Positions 1 to 8,198 of a stretch of 64,000 bases of DNA are shown piece after piece. Origin of the DNA: Paraperlucidibaca baekdonensis. GTDB lineage: Bacteria; Pseudomonadota; Gammaproteobacteria; Pseudomonadales; Moraxellaceae. The position numbers and the translations under genes are program-made. The first letter of the stretch is position 1, and every line of letters starts with the position of its first letter. The notes beneath the pieces are model-generated. The model saw only the letters and a list, made by a program, of their open reading frames with translations, was not told the origin of the DNA and made no database searches. The stretch covers positions 248,001-312,000 of the forward strand of contig NZ_QUNR01000003.1 of the NCBI RefSeq assembly GCF_003387535.1, written 5' to 3'.

Positions 1-423
1 ACGGAAGTGGCCGATCCTACGCTGCGTTTAGAGCGCGTGATGGCGTCGGTGAAAGAGGCGAAGGCGCGGTATAAACAGATGAGTCCGGCGGAGATTTTGA
101 ATTACACGGCTTTGATGATGGCGCCCGCGGGCATTAATTTAGCCACGGGGCTGGCCTCTGGCCTGCGTGCATTTAACGTGATTATTTCCAATGTGCCGGG
201 CCCGAAGGAGCCGCTGTATTGGAATGGTGCGCGCCTGACCGGCCAGTATCCAGTATCTATACCGGTCGATCAGGTGGCACTCAACATCACCTTAACGAGC
301 TATGTGGACTCGTTAGAGTTCGGTCTTACCGCTTGTCGTCGTACGCTGCCGTCGATGCAGCGCCTACTCGACTATCTCGAGAACGGATTACGCGAACTTG
401 AGGTTGCGGGCGGCTTGCGCTAG
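1..423 (+). CDS. Wax ester synthase / diacylglycerol acyltransferase, C-terminal part (5' end outside window)
   Basis: The frame is open from the first base, so only the last 140 residues are present. They match the C-terminal domain of the bifunctional WS/DGAT family, which joins acyl-CoA to fatty alcohols or diacylglycerol to make storage wax esters or triacylglycerol. Visible hallmarks are ISNVPGP, followed by a PVSIPVDQVALNIT segment and the usual SYVDSLEFGL stretch. The catalytic HHxxxDG motif lies upstream of the window and cannot be checked. The last 98 bases overlap the 3' end of the convergent rhlE gene. The family assignment is firm; substrate preference cannot be judged. Confidence 0.9.
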   Translation, partial: TEVADPTLRLERVMASVKEAKARYKQMSPAEILNYTALMMAPAGINLATGLASGLRAFNVIISNVPGPKEPLYWNGARLTGQYPVSIPVDQVALNITLTSYVDSLEFGLTACRRTLPSMQRLLDYLENGLRELEVAGGLR

Positions 424-2137
424 CACCATCGCCTGGTGCGTCGTTGTAGCTGCGGCGTGGCGCGTCATTTGAGCGGGCGCGGAAATCGCCACCGGCGGGG
501 CGACGGTCGCCACCGCGGCTAAAGCCCGGGCGATCATTGCGGAAGGCCTTGCGATCAAACGCCGAACGCTCATGCGTAGCGACACCGGCGCGGTTGCCGA
601 TTGACTCTGCATCACCCGATGGGCCATCACGACGCGGTGCAGCTGCGCGATCACGGAAGCCGCCACGGTCACTGCGCGGACGATCATTAGCGTAAGCAGG
701 GCGGTCACTGCGCGGACGATCGCCACGTGGGGCGAAGCCATCGTTGCTGCGTGCTGGACGGTCGTTGTTATAGGCAGGACGATCGTTGCTGTAAGCAGGA
801 CGCGCTGGGCGATCGCTGTTATACGCCGGACGGTCATTGCTGCGTGCAGGACGATCATTGCTATAAGCGGGGCGGCCGGAGTCACGGCTTGGGCCACGGC
901 TATCGCGGTTAAAGTCACGACCACCACCATGCTCACGACGTGGTGCGCCACGACCTGCTGGTCGACCGCCGCCATTGTCACGATATTTTGGTGCTGGGCG
1001 CGGTTCCATGCCAGGAATAGTGGCTTCTGGAATGGCGTTGCCTGTGTAGGCCGCTAAGCGTTGCAATTTACCGCGGTCGCGACGGTTGACAAGGCTGATG
1101 GCTGTGCCAGTGCGGCCGGCACGACCGGTACGGCCAATGCGGTGCACATAATCTTCGAGGACCATGGGTAAGTCGAAGTTGAAGACGTGCGTGATGCCAG
1201 CGACATCGATGCCGCGTGCGGCCACGTCGGTGGCCACGAGGCAGCGCACGCCGCCATCTTTGAGCGCGCGCAATGTGCGGTTGCGAGCCGGTTGCTTCAT
1301 GTCGCCGTGCAGCGCCGCGGTTTGCAAGCCGTAGTTTGCCAGCTCAATAGACAGCTCTTCGGCATCACGACGGGTTGCAGTAAAGACCACCGACTGATTG
1401 ACATCGGGCGTATCAAGCAGCTTCAGCAAAATGGCTTTTTTGTGGGCCATGTCATCGCAGAAATACAGCGATTGCGAAATATTTTCATGTTTGGCGGTCT
1501 GTGCGCTGATTTGCAGGCGCTCAGGGTTGCGCATAACGCGCTCAGCCAGCGTGGCAATGCGATTTTCCAGTGTCGCCGAAAACAGCAGAGTTTGGCGTTC
1601 GGCTGGCGCTTGCTCAGCGATCAGTTCGACATCATCAATAAAGCCGAGGTCGAGCATGCGGTCGGCTTCATCAAGCACCAACACTTCTACGCGATCGAGC
1701 TTGATTTGGCCACGATTCATCAGGTCGAGCAGGCGACCAGGGGTGGCTACCATGACATCAACAGGGCGCTGTAATTGACGCGCTTGTTGTTGGTAGTTCA
1801 TGCCGCCCAAAATGCTGGCGGTACGCACGCGCAGACGTGCACCATAAATACGTGCGGCACTTTCAACTTGGCGAGCCAATTCGCGCGTTGGTGTCAGCAC
1901 CAAGATGCGCGGGCCTTTGCCGGGGCCGCCAGGGGTTTGGGTAATACGATGTAGCGCGGGCAAAATAAAAGCCGCGGTTTTGCCTGTGCCAGTTTGTGCG
2001 GAAGCCATCAAATCTTTGCCTTCGAGGGCAATGGGAATGGCCTGTGCTTGGACAGGTGTGGGTTCGGTATAACCGGCTTCATTCAGCGCAGCCAATAGCG
2101 CATCATGCAGCTTTAAAGCAGCAAAAGTCAGGGACAC
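326..2137 (-). CDS. rhlE: ATP-dependent DEAD-box RNA helicase RhlE
   Basis: This 603-residue protein unwinds structured RNA and in related bacteria helps ribosome assembly and RNA turnover in the cytoplasm. Motifs occur in canonical order: Q motif near residues 24-35, Walker A AQTGTGKT at 47-54, PTRELA near 83, TPGRL near 132, DEAD at 156-159, SAT near 188, and in the second RecA lobe ARGIDV and HRIGRTGRAG. From about residue 395 the protein changes to a roughly 200-residue low-complexity tail rich in Arg, Asp, Ser, Gly and Pro, with repeated S/NNDRPAY-like units between about 610 and 900 on the DNA; such tails bind RNA. The gene ends inside the convergent WS/DGAT gene. A start at 2137 fits the family N-terminus. 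Confidence 0.95.
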   Translation of the reverse strand: MSLTFAALKLHDALLAALNEAGYTEPTPVQAQAIPIALEGKDLMASAQTGTGKTAAFILPALHRITQTPGGPGKGPRILVLTPTRELARQVESAARIYGARLRVRTASILGGMNYQQQARQLQRPVDVMVATPGRLLDLMNRGQIKLDRVEVLVLDEADRMLDLGFIDDVELIAEQAPAERQTLLFSATLENRIATLAERVMRNPERLQISAQTAKHENISQSLYFCDDMAHKKAILLKLLDTPDVNQSVVFTATRRDAEELSIELANYGLQTAALHGDMKQPARNRTLRALKDGGVRCLVATDVAARGIDVAGITHVFNFDLPMVLEDYVHRIGRTGRAGRTGTAISLVNRRDRGKLQRLAAYTGNAIPEATIPGMEPRPAPKYRDNGGGRPAGRGAPRREHGGGRDFNRDSRGPSRDSGRPAYSNDRPARSNDRPAYNSDRPARPAYSNDRPAYNNDRPARSNDGFAPRGDRPRSDRPAYANDRPRSDRGGFRDRAAAPRRDGPSGDAESIGNRAGVATHERSAFDRKAFRNDRPGFSRGGDRRPAGGDFRARSNDAPRRSYNDAPGDGASASRPQPQVRVIRSRDSRVGAASTAAYDDKR

Positions 2138-2576
2138 TTCTTTTTCCTCGCGGGTAGCCCGCGGTATGTGGACGGCAGCGGTCCGGCGAGAGTCGGCGGA
2201 GGCTGGCTATATGTCGTTACCAACCAGACTGGGACGGCTGCAGGACAGGGAAGTGACCCCGAAACAGCACGATAAGAGGCAGGTACGATCAACCGCAAGT
2301 GCGGCGGCGCAGATATTACGCAGGTTATATAGTTTTGGCTAGTTGTATTTAGGTTTTCTTTTTAAATGGGGTGTTTTTGCCTATCCGATGAGCGGTTACG
2401 CAGCGCGCGATTTTATATGTACAATTGTACCAGTTCGTTGAGCTGCTCAATAGATGATCGTCGACAGATGCCTCCTGTCTCGAAATCAGTAGCGTTTGGC
2501 GGCACGTTATCAGCATGACTCGCAAATCAGCGTATCGTATTCTCGCGGTGAGCTCACCGCACACAGGAGAGCAAGC
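2138..2576. other. Divergent intergenic region between rhlE and an SDR gene
   Basis: About 440 bases without a supported gene. It must hold the rhlE leader, which could be long, and the promoter of the SDR gene on the plus strand. A perfect 12-bp palindrome, GTACAATTGTAC, lies at 2419-2430 about 150 bases upstream of the SDR start and may be a regulator site. A minus-strand open frame at 2349-2564 has no ribosome binding site or recognisable sequence and was not called. Confidence 0.5.
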
Positions 2577-3350
2577 ATGGCAACAGCATTAATTACCGGC
2601 GCATCAAATGGCATTGGCCTAGCACTAGCACATCGTCTCAGCGCCGATGGCAACGATGTCATTTTGGTCGCGCGCAGTGTCGATAAACTACAAGCCTTGG
2701 CCGACGAATTAAGCGCGCGTCACGGTATTAATGCGCAGGTCATTGGTCAAGATTTGGGCTATGAAGGCGCGGCCGAAGAGCTGATGGCCGCGCTCGGCGA
2801 TCAGCGCGTAGACATGCTTATTAATAACGCCGGTTTTGGTGAGTTTGGTACGTTTATTGATGCCGATATGAAGCGCTTGAATCAAATGGTACAGCTCAAT
2901 GTCGCGGCATTAACCGCGTTGGCGCACGCCATGGGGCGTCGCATGGTGGCACAGGGCGGTGGTCAAATTTTGAACGTGGCGTCGATTGCCGGCTTTATGC
3001 CAGGGCCTGGGGCGGCGGTGTATTACGCGTCAAAAGCCTATGTGCTGAGCTTTTCCGATGCGCTCAATTACGAGCTTAAGGGCCACAATGTGCACGTCAC
3101 CACACTTTGCCCGGGCCCAACCGACACGGGTTTTGCCTCTGCGGCCAATGCCGAAGCTTCGGCGGCGTTTAAATGGCCCATGCTGTCATCACTCGACAGC
3201 TTGGTCGATTACGCCTATGACTCGTTAAAGGCAAAGCGCGGCGTGTCGATTCATCGGTGGCTGATCAAAGTCATGGCATTTGCCGTGCGTATCTCGCCGC
3301 GATTCATTGTCAATGCGATCTCCGCCCACAGCATCGGCTTTAAGCGCTAA
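2577..3350 (+). CDS. Short-chain dehydrogenase/reductase (SDR)
   Basis: A 257-residue classical SDR oxidoreductase using NAD(P)H. The cofactor-binding TGASNGIG is at residues 7-14, NNAG near 83-86, and the catalytic set is Ser136, Tyr149 and Lys153 (YYASK). The start is the ATG preceded by AGGAGA seven bases upstream, not the longer in-frame extension. It resembles the DltE/KR-like group of ketoreductases that reduce acyl or keto substrates, but the sequence does not fix a substrate. It is followed 29 bases later by a DoxX-type gene and then a TetR regulator in the same direction, so the three may form one unit. Confidence 0.9.
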   Translation: MATALITGASNGIGLALAHRLSADGNDVILVARSVDKLQALADELSARHGINAQVIGQDLGYEGAAEELMAALGDQRVDMLINNAGFGEFGTFIDADMKRLNQMVQLNVAALTALAHAMGRRMVAQGGGQILNVASIAGFMPGPGAAVYYASKAYVLSFSDALNYELKGHNVHVTTLCPGPTDTGFASAANAEASAAFKWPMLSSLDSLVDYAYDSLKAKRGVSIHRWLIKVMAFAVRISPRFIVNAISAHSIGFKR

Positions 3351-3379
3351 ACTGGCACTTTGCAGTCTTGGAGAGCGCC

Positions 3380-3805
3380 ATGTGGTCATCGTCGCAGCTT
3401 ATTGCCAGTCGAGTCGCGCAACTTGTTGAAAAGCCTTGGCTCAATGGCTTATTGGCGGTGTTGGCGAGGGCATTAATCGCGTTCATTTTCATCATGGCCG
3501 GTTACAGCAAAATCGATGGTTTTGCTGGCACCGAAAGCTATATGGCTGCCATGGGCGTTAATCCTGCGCTGCTGCCGGCGGTGATTGCCTTGGAGCTTGG
3601 TGGTGGCTTAGCGCTTTTGTTTGGCTGGCAAACGCGTTTTGTCGCTGCCGCATTGGCGTGCTTTTGTGTCGCCTCTGGGCTTATGTTTCATGGCGCGGCA
3701 GATCAAATAAACCAAATCATGTTGATGAAGAACTTCGCCATGGCCGGTGGTTTATTGGCCCTGGTTCGCACAGGGGCTGGTGCTCCTGCCATCGATCAAC
3801 GATAG
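3380..3805 (+). CDS. DoxX family membrane protein
   Basis: A 141-residue protein with about four membrane-spanning segments. It has the DoxX-type segment near residues 30-50 (RALIAFIFIMAGYSKIDGF), then a Leu/Ala-rich helix with ELGGGLALLFGW, both typical of DoxX/YphA-like inner-membrane proteins. Family members have poorly defined roles, sometimes linked to redox or sulfur metabolism. The ATG at 3380 has a GGAG seven to ten bases upstream and is preferred to an upstream TTG. It ends 19 bases before the TetR gene, suggesting co-transcription. Confidence 0.85.
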   Translation: MWSSSQLIASRVAQLVEKPWLNGLLAVLARALIAFIFIMAGYSKIDGFAGTESYMAAMGVNPALLPAVIALELGGGLALLFGWQTRFVAAALACFCVASGLMFHGAADQINQIMLMKNFAMAGGLLALVRTGAGAPAIDQR

Positions 3806-3824
3806 CGCTACGAGGTCTGCAAGA

Positions 3825-4460
3825 ATGGAATCTAATAATACGCCGCGTTTGCGTCGGCCATCTCAGCTGCGCACTCAGGAGCGCGTCGCGCGTGCCATTA
3901 GTGCCGCGGAGATACTGCTGATTGAGCGAGGTCCGGAAGAGGTATCGATCCCCGATATTGCCGAGGCATCGGGTGTGCCGCGCGCCAGCCTGTATCAGTT
4001 CTTTGCCAATAAATACCAACTTTTTGCGGCCATAGCTGAGCAGCATCTAAGTCAGGTTTGCGAGACTGTGCGGCAGGCTGCCCCGGCGTTTGTGGGTATG
4101 CATTGGCGTGATGTGGCACCTGTTTTGGTGCGTGCTGCATCAAGCTATTACAACCAACACCCGGTAGCTGGCATCCTTATTTTAGGCTGGCCGGTCAGTC
4201 GTGAGTCGTATCTTGCGCAAGAGGTGACGATTGAAAATATCGGCTATGAAGTCAGGCAAATTTTCAAAACCCTACAACCAGCAATTACTATTCCCGAAGA
4301 CCCAGACACTGCGACCATGTTGGTCGAGATTGCCTTTGGCATGATGAGGTTTGGTTATTACCGCGATGGCGAAATTAGCGAGGCCATCATGGAGCAGGCG
4401 GCGCATGCTTGTGTGGGGTATCTGAAGGAGATTCTGGCGCCAGACCAGATTGCCAACTGA
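3825..4460 (+). CDS. TetR/AcrR family transcriptional regulator
   Basis: A 211-residue one-component regulator. The N-terminal helix-turn-helix covers roughly residues 20-65, with IPDIAEASGVPRASLYQFFANK as the typical DNA-recognition stretch (segments IPDIAEASGV and PRASLYQFF). The C-terminal ligand domain is not diagnostic. It follows the DoxX and SDR genes and is probably their regulator, though this is inference from position. The last 74 bases overlap the convergent GIY-YIG gene. Confidence 0.85.
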   Translation: MESNNTPRLRRPSQLRTQERVARAISAAEILLIERGPEEVSIPDIAEASGVPRASLYQFFANKYQLFAAIAEQHLSQVCETVRQAAPAFVGMHWRDVAPVLVRAASSYYNQHPVAGILILGWPVSRESYLAQEVTIENIGYEVRQIFKTLQPAITIPEDPDTATMLVEIAFGMMRFGYYRDGEISEAIMEQAAHACVGYLKEILAPDQIAN

Positions 4461-4698
4461 GCGCCAACGCGCGCTTGGCATCGGGCGATAACTGCTTGAT
4501 GCGATGCTCGAGGCGCAAAGCCTCGCCACGCGAAGCGCAGGTAGTGGTACCCAGCAGGGCTATTGGGGTGTGTGCGCGCGTAAACTTTGCGCCAGTACCA
4601 CGCTCATGCTGTGCCACACGGCGAGCCACATCCGTGCTTACGCCGGTATAAATACGCTGACCATGACAAAGCAGTAAGTACACCGACCAAACGGCCAT
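4387..4698 (-). CDS. GIY-YIG nuclease superfamily protein (YhbQ/YazA type)
   Basis: A 103-residue single-domain protein of the small bacterial GIY-YIG group. The family signature appears as VYLL then IYTGVSTDVARRVAQH, with the conserved Arg, the GTGAKFTRAH segment, and a metal-binding Glu in the EALRLEHRIKQL helix. Members are putative nucleases, some acting on DNA repair intermediates, but the role is not settled. Its ATG overlaps the stop of the upstream gene as TGATG, suggesting translational coupling, and its tail overlaps the TetR gene in the opposite direction. Confidence 0.85.
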   Translation of the reverse strand: MAVWSVYLLLCHGQRIYTGVSTDVARRVAQHERGTGAKFTRAHTPIALLGTTTCASRGEALRLEHRIKQLSPDAKRALALSWQSGLAPESPSDTPHKHAPPAP

Positions 4699-5234
4699 CA
4701 GGGTGCGTTTTGTTGCATCAATGCTGTGATCGAGTCGATGCGCTCATGGGTGATATACACATAAGCCTCGCTGGCGTTATAGCTTGCCAATGAGCCTTCG
4801 GCGAAGGCCAGGCGAGCAGCGGCTGTACGCTCCTTGCGCAGCTGAAGCCAAGCTTGCTGTTCTTGCAAAATAGTGGCGCTTTGCTGAGCGTCTACGGTGG
4901 CCAAATAATCGATAAAGACCAAATACAGCTTGGTGTCATAGAGCGCGGCCAAGTTTACCATCGAATAGTTTAGCTCTTGCTGGGTTTGCTCTTGACTGAG
5001 CCAACGTTCGAGCTGATCGATGGTTTGGTCAATATCCGGGCGCCAGTCACTCAGCAAACCTTTGGTTGATTGCGTATCGTCAGGCTCGGTGCCGGCTTGT
5101 TCAGCCAAGGTCTCGTGCTGCTGCTCTACGGCGGGCTCCGGTGTGAGCGCATGACCAGTGCTGCCGGCTTGAAACAGAGACATGACGGCGGCAAACGCGA
5201 GCATTGGGGCAAGCAGGGCGGTGAGCCAAGGCAT
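4698..5234 (-). CDS. Exported protein of unknown function
   Basis: A 178-residue protein I do not recognise. It starts with a hydrophobic stretch (residues 4-24, LTALLAPMLAFAAVMSLFQ) that is a signal peptide or single membrane anchor, followed by a charged, Gln- and Glu-rich linker and then mostly helical sequence. No enzymatic motif is visible. Its stop codon shares bases with the start of the GIY-YIG gene, so the two are probably one transcript. It is divergent from the SDR gene that begins 78 bases away. Confidence 0.65.
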   Translation of the reverse strand: MPWLTALLAPMLAFAAVMSLFQAGSTGHALTPEPAVEQQHETLAEQAGTEPDDTQSTKGLLSDWRPDIDQTIDQLERWLSQEQTQQELNYSMVNLAALYDTKLYLVFIDYLATVDAQQSATILQEQQAWLQLRKERTAAARLAFAEGSLASYNASEAYVYITHERIDSITALMQQNAP

Positions 5235-5312
5235 AGTGCATCCTGGGGCATGGCGTGAACTTTACGGATGCGCGTAAGATAGCTGAAACCCAAATGACGT
5301 GCGAGGTGTGTT

Positions 5313-6098
5313 GTGAAACCATCGGAACTGTTTTCGTTAACCGGACAAACCGCATTAATCACAGGCGGCTCCCGTGGCTTAGGCTTGCAAATGGCGGAGG
5401 CGCTGGGTGAGGCCGGTGCAACGGTGCTGATTACCGCGCGCAAAGCCGATGAACTTGCCAGCGCCAAGGCGCATCTGAGTGCACGCGGCATCACCGTGCA
5501 TACGGTCGCTGCCGATGCCAGTAACCCCGAGCACATCACACACCTAGTGGCAGAAGCACAACGCCTGATGGGCGGTGTCGATATTTTGGTCAATAACGCC
5601 GGTGCAAGCTGGGGCGCGCCGGCTGAGACGCATCCCTTGGAGGCCTGGGATAAAGTCATGAATCTCAATGTGCGCGGCTATTTTTTGCTGGCGCAGGCCG
5701 TTGCAACCAGCTCGATGATCGCGCGCAAGCATGGCCGAATTATCAATTTAGCCTCGATCGCGGGGCTCGGCGGCAACCCGCCGTGGATGCAGACCATCGC
5801 CTATAACGCCAGCAAAGGCGCGGTGGTGAACTTCACGCGGGCGTTGGCCTGTGAGTGGGGGCATCACGGCATCACCGTCAATGCCATCGCGCCGGGGTTT
5901 TTCCCGAGCAAAATGTCGCAGGTGCTGATGGATACCGTTGGTGTTGAGAGCATCGCGAAAACCACACCGTTGCAGCGCGTTGGTGGTGATGACGACCTGA
6001 AGGGTGCGACTTTGCTATTTGCCAGTGCTGCCGGGCGGCATATTACCGGGCAGATTTTGCCGGTCGATGGTGGCGTTAGCGCGCTGATTGGCGGCTGA
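5313..6098 (+). CDS. Short-chain dehydrogenase/reductase (SDR)
   Basis: A 261-residue classical SDR. TGGSRGLG near residues 17-24, NNAG near 93-96, Ser in LASIAG and catalytic YNASK are all present, and the C-terminus has the IxPVDGG element of FabG-like and gluconate-5-dehydrogenase-like enzymes. The start is a GTG at 5313 with GAGGTG a few bases upstream. It abuts the dienelactone-hydrolase-like gene by two bases and the CDGSH gene follows, so the three form an operon. Its substrate is unknown. Confidence 0.9.
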   Translation: MKPSELFSLTGQTALITGGSRGLGLQMAEALGEAGATVLITARKADELASAKAHLSARGITVHTVAADASNPEHITHLVAEAQRLMGGVDILVNNAGASWGAPAETHPLEAWDKVMNLNVRGYFLLAQAVATSSMIARKHGRIINLASIAGLGGNPPWMQTIAYNASKGAVVNFTRALACEWGHHGITVNAIAPGFFPSKMSQVLMDTVGVESIAKTTPLQRVGGDDDLKGATLLFASAAGRHITGQILPVDGGVSALIGG

Positions 6099-6100
6099 AC

Positions 6101-6892
6101 ATGAGCCATCACATCGACGGCTTCATCACCGAGCGTCACCATTTCCAAGGCATTTCACGCGAGGTCTTTTGCCGAGGCGAGGGTCCTGCTGTGGTGGTGC
6201 TGAGCGAGATTCCGGGCATCACGCCCGAGGTGGCCGGCTTTGCTTTGAAAGTTGCCGATGCCGGTTTTCGTGTCTATATGCCGCAGCTTTTTGGCGAGCC
6301 CATGAAGCCGCTATCGCCGCCTTATGTGGCGCAGTCATTGGCAAAAATTTGCATCAGTCGTGAGTTTCGCGTGCTCTCGGGCAATGCCTCAAGCCCAGTA
6401 GTGGACTGGCTGCGCGCCATAGCGCGACATGCTCATGAGCAGTGCGGCGGGCCGGGCGTGGGTGTCGTGGGCATGTGCCTGACGGGTAATTTTGGCTTGG
6501 CCATGATGCTCAATGCGCCGGTCATCGCGCCGGTTTTGTCGCAGCCGTCATTGCCCATGGGCTTGTCGCGCACTAAGCGTGCGGGCCTGCACGCTTCTGC
6601 TGAGGAGATCGCCGCGGCGCATGACAAAATCGATCATCACGGCGCGCGCATTTTAGGCCTGCGCTTCAAGCAAGACTTTCTTTGTCGAGCCGAGCGTTTT
6701 GAGCGACTGCGCGATGAGTTTGGCCCCGCCTTTGAGTGTCGCGAGATCGACGCCTGCCATGCCAATCCGCGCGCCGGCACGCCAGCGCATAGTGTGCTGA
6801 CCACGCACCTCATCGATGAAGTCGGCGAACCCACGCGCGCCGCGCTTGACCGCACCTTGGCGTTTCTGGCCGAGCAGTTGCGTCCGCGCTGA
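6101..6892 (+). CDS. Dienelactone hydrolase family protein
   Basis: A 263-residue alpha/beta-hydrolase-fold protein of the dienelactone hydrolase group. The nucleophile elbow is GMCLTG with Cys as probable nucleophile, as in true dienelactone hydrolases (GxCxGG), and the Asp and His would lie in the C-terminal third (HANPRAG region and the AHSVLTTHLI segment). The N-terminal LSEIPGITPEV matches the oxyanion-side loop. Members hydrolyse lactones or esters in aromatic degradation, but many have unknown substrates. The gene lies two bases after the SDR and three before the CDGSH gene. Confidence 0.8.
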   Translation: MSHHIDGFITERHHFQGISREVFCRGEGPAVVVLSEIPGITPEVAGFALKVADAGFRVYMPQLFGEPMKPLSPPYVAQSLAKICISREFRVLSGNASSPVVDWLRAIARHAHEQCGGPGVGVVGMCLTGNFGLAMMLNAPVIAPVLSQPSLPMGLSRTKRAGLHASAEEIAAAHDKIDHHGARILGLRFKQDFLCRAERFERLRDEFGPAFECREIDACHANPRAGTPAHSVLTTHLIDEVGEPTRAALDRTLAFLAEQLRPR

Positions 6893-6895
6893 GCC

Positions 6896-7261
6896 ATGCA
6901 TTGGCCTTGGCAACGTCGTGCACGGCAATTAGCGGCCAGTCAGCGCTTGGCGAATGCTGTGGTGCAAGAGCCAGCAGCCACAGAGGGGCATGAAGCGCGT
7001 ATGAGCGTGCCACGTGTGGTATGCATCTGGCCCGATGTGCTGGCGCTAGACCCAACGCAGCGCTACGCCTGGTGCCGTTGTGGTTTATCAGCCAATGGTC
7101 TGTGGTGTGACGGTAGCCATCGAGCCGTTGAGTCGAGTCCGGGGCCGCTGATCTTCAGTCCAAAACGCGCCCAGCATTATTGGCTCTGCACCTGCAAGCA
7201 AACCCGCACACCGCCGTATTGCGATGCTAGTCATCATCGCTTGCGACCACCGAGCCGTTAG
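6896..7261 (+). CDS. CDGSH iron-sulfur protein with two CDGSH motifs
   Basis: A 121-residue protein with two [2Fe-2S] binding motifs of the CxCx2-type plus CDxSH: CRCGLSANGLWCDGSH and CTCKQTRTPPYCDASH. The three Cys and one His of each motif are intact, so it should bind two clusters. Such proteins are electron-transfer or redox-sensing factors. The first 35 residues are basic and variable, so a later ATG (MSVPRVV at 7001) is a possible start. It completes the SDR/hydrolase operon and overlaps the convergent tpm gene by four bases. Confidence 0.85.
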   Translation: MHWPWQRRARQLAASQRLANAVVQEPAATEGHEARMSVPRVVCIWPDVLALDPTQRYAWCRCGLSANGLWCDGSHRAVESSPGPLIFSPKRAQHYWLCTCKQTRTPPYCDASHHRLRPPSR

Positions 7262-7917
7262 CTGCTGCGTCGTGTGAGTCGCCACACGGACTCCTCTAGG
7301 CTTTTTAGCCCGCGCGCCTGCATGCCCGGATGGCCAGCAATAACATCCTCGCTGCTGAGCCGCTCAACATGCCAATGCGCCTGAAAAAGCGCCTGCACAT
7401 CGGCTGGTGTGGTTGAAAACGGTGGGCCAGACATGGCCGCTGTGTCATAGGCAAAGGTGATGAGCAGGCCGCTTGCCGTTGGCGACAGCAGGCGTTCGAG
7501 TTGCGCCACATAGTCTTGGCGCATGGCTGGTGGCAGCGCCACTAATGCGGCGCGATCGTAAAAGCCGCTGCAGGCAATCTGTTCGGCGGCGAGCGTGAAA
7601 AAATCGCCTTGCCACAATCGCAGCTGATCGCCGTCGTGGCGAATATGCTCATCGCAGGTCGTTGCTGTTAATGCCAGCGCGTTTTCCGCTGCAAAGGCCT
7701 CAATAGCTAGCGCCGAGAGCTCGCTGCCAACCACTTGAGTGCCCTGCTCAATGAGCCACAGCATATCGAGCGACTTGCCACACAGCGGCACAAAAACGCG
7801 TTCGCGCGCAGACTCGGGCAGCTGCTTAAAATGCGCGGCGAGCTGCGGATGTACTTGGCTTCGGTGAAAACCAATTTCCTGCTTTTGCCAGCGCTCATGC
7901 CAAAATTCTGTGTGCAT
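7258..7917 (-). CDS. tpm: Thiopurine S-methyltransferase
   Basis: A 219-residue SAM-dependent methyltransferase. The N-terminus MHTEFWHERW, then EIGFH, then the SAM-binding VFVPLCGKSLDMLWL are hallmarks of bacterial Tpm, which methylates sulfur, selenium and tellurium compounds and confers tellurite or selenite tolerance. Length is typical. An AGGAG-type ribosome site precedes the ATG. A 48-residue exported peptide gene ends 22 bases upstream in the same direction and probably shares the transcript. Confidence 0.93.
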   Translation of the reverse strand: MHTEFWHERWQKQEIGFHRSQVHPQLAAHFKQLPESARERVFVPLCGKSLDMLWLIEQGTQVVGSELSALAIEAFAAENALALTATTCDEHIRHDGDQLRLWQGDFFTLAAEQIACSGFYDRAALVALPPAMRQDYVAQLERLLSPTASGLLITFAYDTAAMSGPPFSTTPADVQALFQAHWHVERLSSEDVIAGHPGMQARGLKSLEESVWRLTRRSS

Positions 7918-7939
7918 TTTATTCTCCTTAATGCCGCGT

Positions 7940-8086
7940 TTAAGTCAGGCCAATGCGTTGGCGCAAAGTCAATGCGCCGCGTAGCTCGCCGATTTTATAG
8001 CCGGCCGCACGATCATTTGGGTCGGCATCGATGGCGTGCGCGTTTGCTGTGAAGGCAAGGGCAAACAGTAGGCTATAGCGTGGCAT
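7940..8086 (-). CDS. Small exported peptide (48 residues), unknown function
   Basis: A short gene: ATG at 8086, TAA at 7940-7942. The product begins MPRYSLLFALAFTANAHA, a clear cleavable signal peptide, leaving a mature peptide of about 30 residues (segments IDADPNDRAAGYKIG and ELRGALTLRQRIGLT) of mixed charge. A purine-rich GAGATG lies nine bases upstream of the start. The position 22 bases ahead of tpm and the intact signal peptide argue for a real gene. I do not recognise a family. Confidence 0.6.
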   Translation of the reverse strand: MPRYSLLFALAFTANAHAIDADPNDRAAGYKIGELRGALTLRQRIGLT

Positions 8087-8198
8087 GCGACATCTCTAAT
8101 TCATTTTATAAAAATACATACTATAATGATCATTGCCGTTTCGCCAGTAGGCAGTCGCCATCTCGCGTAAAGCAGGTATTTATTACTCTGGAGTCACA

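Noticed and set aside
640-900. Regularly spaced repeats suggesting a CRISPR array
   Set aside because: The repeats are in frame and encode the SNDRPAY-like units of RhlE; they vary and lack unique spacers.
388-981. Minus-strand open frame of 197 codons opposite the rhlE tail
   Set aside because: It is the shadow of the repetitive low-complexity tail of RhlE in another frame and has no family features or ribosome site.
2349-2564. Minus-strand 71-codon frame in the rhlE/SDR gap
   Set aside because: No ribosome binding site, no recognisable motif, and it spans the promoter and leader of the SDR gene.
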